A stretch of DNA of 8,615 nt from CAYJAD01 sp964370675 (GTDB lineage Bacteria > Desulfobacterota > Desulfovibrionia > Desulfovibrionales > Desulfovibrionaceae), in the NCBI GenBank assembly GCA_964370675.1, contig CAYJKC010000062.1, positions 1 through 8,615 on the forward strand, read 5' to 3'. The position numbers and the translations under genes were made by a program. The notes below the pieces were generated by a model. It was not told the DNA's origin. It saw only the letters and a program-made list of their open reading frames with translations, and did no database searches. Below are positions 5,859 through 8,615 of this stretch, one piece after another (the stretch's first letter is position 1; every line of letters begins with the position of its first letter).

Positions 5859-7220
5859 ATGCCCCATAACAGTAAACAAGATGACCTAGAAAAAGATGCT
5901 CTATGCCGCATGCAAAAGGCAAGGGCAGATCTTTTATTTTCACACCCTTTTTTTGGTTCATTGGCTCTAAAACTTACATTAAAATCTGACAAACAATGTG
6001 CCAACCTTTGGACCGATGGCAAAACTCTTGCTTACAATCCATACTTTATTTCTAGCCTAAGCCAAGAACATATTGTAGCATCGCAAGCCCATGAAATATT
6101 ACACTTAGCTTGCAGCCATCATGTCAGAAGAAATGGACGTGATGAAAAATTATGGAACAAAGCATGCGACTATGCCATTGGCTCACTTATGCTTGAAGCT
6201 GGGTTTTCACTGCCCAAAAAAATGCTACTTTATGACAAAGCCTATGCAGATATGAGTGTGGATGCCATATATATTTCTTTGGCAAAAATTGACACCGAAC
6301 AAGAAAGCCACGGTGGAGCGCAAAGTGCGCTAACTGCAGAAAAAACAGATAAAGTTGATGATGCCTCTGCTGGAGATGGTAATGACTTAAATGAAGCAGG
6401 TAATGAGGTTGAAAATAATAAACCCAAAGCCACCTCCCATGATGATGGACAAGGTCAAGATAAAGTTCAAGCAGGTTCAAATTCCACACAAAATGAATAT
6501 GGGCAAGGCAATCAAAACTCAACCCAAGATTTTTTTGGTGAAATTAAAGACCACCCCCTCTTAAGTGAGGAAAACAAAAACAATCAACAAAGGGCAGAAC
6601 AAGAATCCCTTATCCAAATCGCCCAAGCCATGCATAGCGCCAAAGGCCATGGCGACATTTCGCTGGGTTTGTTGCGACTTTACAATAAAAATGTTCGACC
6701 AAGCCTTGATTGGCAAGTACTTCTACAAAGATTTTTAGAAAATTGTAACGATGGGGATTACTCTTGGTCTATGCCAAATCGTCGTTATATATCACAAAAT
6801 ATTTACTTACCTTCACGCAAAGAACCACGCATTCCTACCATGGCTCTAGCCATAGATGCCTCTGGTTCCATTGACCACAAATTACTTGAAATTTTTTGTA
6901 CTGAGCTTGAAAATATATTAGAAAGTTACGATACAAATTTATTTATTATGTATCACGATGTAAAGGTGCAAAGGCATGATTTATATTGTAGGGCTGATAG
7001 ACCCTTGCGCTTGAAAGTGCGTGGTGCCGGAGGCACAAGCTATAAACACATACCAGAGTATCTTGAACAAGAAAATATCAACCCTGCATGCCTATTATGG
7101 TTTACTGATTTTGAATGTAATCTTTTTCCTGAAGAGCCAAGCTATCCAGTTTTATGGATTTCAACCAAGCAATCACAAACAACACCTCCCTTTGGCGAGG
7201 TGATACAGCTTAACACCTAG
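5859..7220 (+). CDS. Putative zinc metallopeptidase fused to a VWA-like domain (DUF2201 type)
   Basis: A 453-aa soluble protein with two domains. The N-terminal domain (about 1-140) carries H78-E-I-L-H82 followed by H87-H88 and ACDYAIG, with Asp104 as a likely third metal ligand, as in the putative metallopeptidase domain DUF2201_N. A low-complexity linker rich in Asp, Asn, Gln, Gly and Glu (about 143-250) follows. The C-terminal VWA-like domain (about 270-450) keeps a full MIDAS set: D333-A-S335-G-S337, Thr393 in GGTS, and Asp417 in TDFE, with PVLWIST near the end. It is therefore potentially both a peptidase and the metal-dependent adaptor for the MoxR ATPase upstream. The Shine-Dalgarno is weak (AAAG or TAAG before ATG), and the gap to moxR is 44 bases. 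Its TAG lies inside the Shine-Dalgarno of the next gene. Peptidase activity is predicted, not shown for this family as far as I know. Confidence 0.9.
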   Translation: MPHNSKQDDLEKDALCRMQKARADLLFSHPFFGSLALKLTLKSDKQCANLWTDGKTLAYNPYFISSLSQEHIVASQAHEILHLACSHHVRRNGRDEKLWNKACDYAIGSLMLEAGFSLPKKMLLYDKAYADMSVDAIYISLAKIDTEQESHGGAQSALTAEKTDKVDDASAGDGNDLNEAGNEVENNKPKATSHDDGQGQDKVQAGSNSTQNEYGQGNQNSTQDFFGEIKDHPLLSEENKNNQQRAEQESLIQIAQAMHSAKGHGDISLGLLRLYNKNVRPSLDWQVLLQRFLENCNDGDYSWSMPNRRYISQNIYLPSRKEPRIPTMALAIDASGSIDHKLLEIFCTELENILESYDTNLFIMYHDVKVQRHDLYCRADRPLRLKVRGAGGTSYKHIPEYLEQENINPACLLWFTDFECNLFPEEPSYPVLWISTKQSQTTPPFGEVIQLNT

Positions 7221-7223
7221 GAG
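7219..7223 (+). promoter_or_regulatory. Shine-Dalgarno overlapping the metallopeptidase stop codon
   Basis: AGGAG shares its first two bases with the TAG stop (7218-7220) and lies six bases before the ATG of the 160-aa gene. Translation of the two genes is likely coupled. Confidence 0.8.
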
Positions 7224-7229
7224 CATCAC

Positions 7230-7712
7230 ATGAAAATTGAATGGAAAATCACAAAAAAACGCGGCAATTATCGTCCTGTACTCTGCTACTATTTTGTCAT
7301 TGAAAAATTTGAAAAAGAATTAGCCATCCCACCTATTCTTGTTCAATCCACCATTCCAGAACCTATTGACTCATGGCAAGGTCATTGCTACCCAAACGAG
7401 TTTGAAAGAGGAAATACTCCGGCATATAAGGGCTTTTACCGCCTTGAGCTTACATCCCATAAAGGAAAATTATGGAAACAAGAATTACGCCTCCCTTGGC
7501 GTGCTAACAATAACTATCCTGAAGTAGAAGAATCTTTTCAAATTTTACGTAAAGCATTTGAAAAAGAGCTAACGTGTGCTAATACAAGCGCCCCTATGGA
7601 TGAAAGTGCTTGTATGAATATTTCACATTTAACTGCACAAGATATTGCCCCTTCGGTACTGGCACAAAAATTTTTAAAATTTGCTAAACAAGAAAATAGA
7701 CTTGCAAACTAA
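7230..7712 (+). CDS. Unknown 160-aa protein, third gene of the MoxR/metallopeptidase operon
   Basis: I do not recognise this family. The protein is cytoplasmic-looking, without signal peptide or membrane helix. The first ~95 residues look beta-rich and aromatic (MKIEWKITKKRGNYRPVL, then CYYFVIEKFEKE, and KGFYRLELTSHKGKLWKQEL), followed by a helix around 97-115 and a C-terminal helical section with SHLTAQDIAPSVLAQKFLKFA (132-152, written here as a landmark). Five Cys (19, 53, 116, 128 and none paired as CxxC) give no metal-site pattern. It follows the peptidase-VWA gene by nine bases with an overlapping Shine-Dalgarno, so it should be made in step with it. That makes a dedicated partner or substrate of the MoxR/VWA pair the simplest idea, but this is inference from position alone. 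Confidence 0.8.
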   Translation: MKIEWKITKKRGNYRPVLCYYFVIEKFEKELAIPPILVQSTIPEPIDSWQGHCYPNEFERGNTPAYKGFYRLELTSHKGKLWKQELRLPWRANNNYPEVEESFQILRKAFEKELTCANTSAPMDESACMNISHLTAQDIAPSVLAQKFLKFAKQENRLAN

Positions 7713-7741
7713 TTTATATTTTATTATTAGAAAATGTTAAT

Positions 7742-7759
7742 AATCATGCCAGCATGATT
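7742..7759 (+). terminator. Perfect 8-bp inverted repeat after the moxR operon
   Basis: AATCATGC and GCATGATT are separated by two bases, which folds as a 7-bp stem with loop CCAG, 29 bases after the last stop codon. There is no T-run directly after it (TGCG follows; TTTTT comes 14 bases later), so it is a weak intrinsic terminator or a 3'-end stabilising hairpin rather than a clear terminator. Confidence 0.4.
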
Positions 7760-7856
7760 TGCGTACAAGTTTTTCAAAGGCCAAAATAAAGATTTAGTGC
7801 AACATTAACTAGCATTATTTACACATCCAAGCGAAAAATAAAGCTTAGAATACATT

Positions 7857-7886
7857 TTGCGTGAAAATTCCATTTAATTATATAAA
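7857..7886 (+). promoter_or_regulatory. Possible promoter of dsrA
   Basis: TTGCGT (7857-7862) and TATAAA (7881-7886) with an 18-base spacer; the -35 is only 3/6. It would give a leader of more than 200 bases containing all the repeats below. Another start closer to dsrA is possible. Confidence 0.22.
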
Positions 7887-7941
7887 TGTTAGAACTTGTG
7901 CTTGTCTTTATTTTGATAATGGGTTAAGTAGTCACTGTACT

Positions 7942-7981
7942 TGCATACTCTTTGACCTGTGCAATAGGTATGCACTTTGAC
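7942..7981 (+). promoter_or_regulatory. Overlapping inverted and direct repeats upstream of dsrA, candidate operator
   Basis: TGCATAC (7942-7948) and GTATGCA (7968-7974) are perfect inverted copies. GTGCA (7959-7963) and TGCAC (7971-7975) form a second, mutually exclusive pair. CTTTGAC occurs twice as a direct repeat (7950-7956 and 7975-7981), 25 bases apart. Such a cluster could bind a dimeric regulator or form alternative RNA folds. No known consensus is matched well enough to name a regulator. Confidence 0.45.
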
Positions 7982-7988
7982 GTGAAAT

Positions 7989-8012
7989 TTTTTAAGGTTG
8001 AAGCCTTAAAAA
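7989..8012 (+). repeat. Perfect 9-bp inverted repeat in the dsrA leader
   Basis: TTTTTAAGG and CCTTAAAAA flank a six-base centre (TTGAAG). It may be an operator or an mRNA hairpin. As a terminator it would be atypical, since the right arm is followed by CATAACG rather than T. Confidence 0.45.
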
Positions 8013-8062
8013 CATAACGCATTGGATTTTCCAACAATCTTATGAATGATCGTTGGGAACAA

Positions 8063-8082
8063 ACGGCAAGAAAATTTGCCGT
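8063..8082 (+). repeat. Perfect 7-bp inverted repeat 19 bases before the dsrA ribosome binding site
   Basis: ACGGCAA and TTGCCGT flank GAAAAT. The stem has four G-C pairs, making it the most stable hairpin of the leader. It could protect the 5' end of the dsr mRNA or serve as an operator. Confidence 0.5.
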
Positions 8083-8101
8083 GATACTTATAAAAAAATG
8101 T

Positions 8102-8106
8102 GGAGG
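8102..8106 (+). promoter_or_regulatory. Shine-Dalgarno that decides the dsrA start
   Basis: GGAGG lies seven bases before ATG 8114 but only one base before ATG 8108, so 8114 is the functional start. This also gives the MAKHATPKLDQL N-terminus found in Desulfovibrio DsrA. Confidence 0.85.
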
Positions 8107-8113
8107 TATGGCA

Positions 8114-8615
8114 ATGGCGAAACATGCAACCCCCAAGTTGGACCAGCTCGAATCCGGGCCGTGGCCCAGCTTTGTGTCCGACATCAAGCTAGAAGCAGCT
8201 TCTCGGGCAGCTAACGCTAAGGGTTTGGATTACCAAATTCCTCAAAGCTGCCCCGAAGATTTGCTTGGGGTTTTAGAACTTTCTTACAACGATGGTGAAA
8301 CTCACTGGAAACACGGCGGCATCGTGGGTGTATTCGGTTATGGCGGTGGCGTTATTGGACGTTACTGTGACCAACCTGAACAATTCCCAGGCGTTGCACA
8401 CTTTCATACTGTGCGTGTAGCCCAACCTGCTGGTAAATTCTATTCCACCAAATTTATGCGCGATTTATGCGACATTTGGGATTTGCGTGGTTCTGGTCTT
8501 ACCAACATGCACGGTTCAACTGGTGACATCGTACTTCTTGGTACCCAAACACCTCAATTAGAAGAAATTTTCTTTGAATTGACCCACAACATGAATGTTG
8601 ACCTTGGTGGTTCTG
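8114..8615 (+). CDS. dsrA: Dissimilatory sulfite reductase alpha subunit, 5' part only
   Basis: DsrA pairs with DsrB in the cytoplasmic siroheme enzyme that reduces sulfite in sulfate respiration. The window holds 167 codons (about 40% of the usual ~437) before the right edge. The translation follows Desulfovibrio DsrA closely: an N-terminus with KLDQLESGPWPSFVSDIK, then LLGVLELSYNDGETHWKHGG, VFGYGGGVIGRYCDQPE-like, HFHTVRVAQP, LCDIWDLRGSGLTNMHGSTG, and EIFFELTHNMNVDLGGS at the end. The conserved RGSGLTNMHGSTGD stretch is intact. The siroheme/[4Fe-4S] cysteines lie further on. The operon normally continues with dsrB and dsrD. Codon use is richer in G and C than in neighbouring genes, most sharply in the first ~30 codons. 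The start at 8114 is preferred over the in-frame ATG at 8108 for ribosome spacing. Identity is essentially certain. Confidence 0.98.
   Translation, partial: MAKHATPKLDQLESGPWPSFVSDIKLEAASRAANAKGLDYQIPQSCPEDLLGVLELSYNDGETHWKHGGIVGVFGYGGGVIGRYCDQPEQFPGVAHFHTVRVAQPAGKFYSTKFMRDLCDIWDLRGSGLTNMHGSTGDIVLLGTQTPQLEEIFFELTHNMNVDLGGS

Larger units (their letters stand above)
7713..8113 (+). other. Long structured leader upstream of dsrA
   Basis: About 400 bases without a credible gene. From left to right: the hairpin at 7742-7759, a possible promoter near 7857-7886, overlapping inverted and direct repeats at 7942-7981, a hairpin at 7989-8012, a hairpin at 8063-8082, and the dsrA ribosome binding site at 8102-8106. 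The density of symmetry fits a regulated promoter or leader for a highly expressed operon. Confidence 0.6.

Noticed and set aside
6187..6522. 111-codon His/Leu-rich frame antisense to the metallopeptidase linker
   Set aside because: The odd composition is the mirror of the low-complexity linker on the coding strand; a shadow frame.
8108..8110. Upstream in-frame ATG as dsrA start
   Set aside because: Only one base separates it from GGAGG; ATG 8114 has correct spacing and gives the family N-terminus.
7924..8187. 87-codon open frame on the minus strand over the dsrA start
   Set aside because: It is antisense to the conserved dsrA N-terminus and to its leader, has no ribosome binding site that I can see, and its sequence is explained by dsrA.
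1..8615. tRNA, rRNA, CRISPR array, insertion sequence or phage attachment site
   Set aside because: I looked for cloverleaf-like arms, regular spacer-repeat arrays, transposase-like frames and long terminal repeats on both strands and saw none.

Overview
The window comes from a sulfate- or sulfite-reducing bacterium, most likely an AT-rich member of the Desulfovibrionaceae. The main evidence is the right edge, where the first 167 codons of dsrA (dissimilatory sulfite reductase, alpha subunit) read almost like Desulfovibrio DsrA. The left edge supports this: it holds the N-terminus of a Tat-exported molybdenum/tungsten formate dehydrogenase alpha subunit of the type these bacteria keep in the periplasm. 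Intergenic DNA is strongly AT-rich, and codons end mostly in A or T except in dsrA and, more mildly, in the formate dehydrogenase gene. A run of exactly 100 N (2588-2687) marks a scaffold gap, so this is a draft or metagenome assembly.

Layout from left to right. (1) 1-390, minus: 5' part of the formate dehydrogenase alpha gene, with a strong ribosome binding site and a perfect inverted repeat directly upstream of it. (2) 391-939: divergent intergenic region with several inverted repeats and a possible small transcript. (3) 940-2106, plus: a membrane-anchored SGNH/GDSL-hydrolase-like protein. (4) 2107-2200: short convergent spacer with three inverted repeats. (5) 4428 down to 2201, minus: a tight three-gene unit with an unknown 88-aa protein, an unknown 284-aa helical protein (GTG start) and the lipoprotein RlpA (DPBB plus SPOR domains), interrupted by the N gap inside an 18-bp tandem repeat. 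(6) 4429-4821: divergent promoter region. (7) 4822-7712, plus: a compact operon with a MoxR-type AAA+ ATPase (TTG start), a protein joining an HExxH metallopeptidase domain to a von Willebrand A-like domain (DUF2201 type), and an unknown 160-aa protein. (8) 7713-8113: a structured 400-bp leader. (9) 8114-8615, plus: 5' part of dsrA.

Formate dehydrogenase and DsrA belong to the same energy metabolism: periplasmic formate oxidation can feed electrons to cytoplasmic sulfite reduction. RlpA acts at the cell wall and septum; its two upstream partners have no assigned role. The MoxR/peptidase-VWA/160-aa set is the best candidate for an undescribed system. MoxR ATPases usually work with a VWA partner to remodel or mature another protein, and here the VWA partner also carries an intact zinc-peptidase motif and is followed by an orphan protein whose Shine-Dalgarno overlaps the partner's stop codon.

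The most unexpected sequence-level signal is a sharp patch of about 59% GC covering the first ~30 codons of dsrA. It stands against about 35% GC just upstream and about 43% in the next 100 bases.
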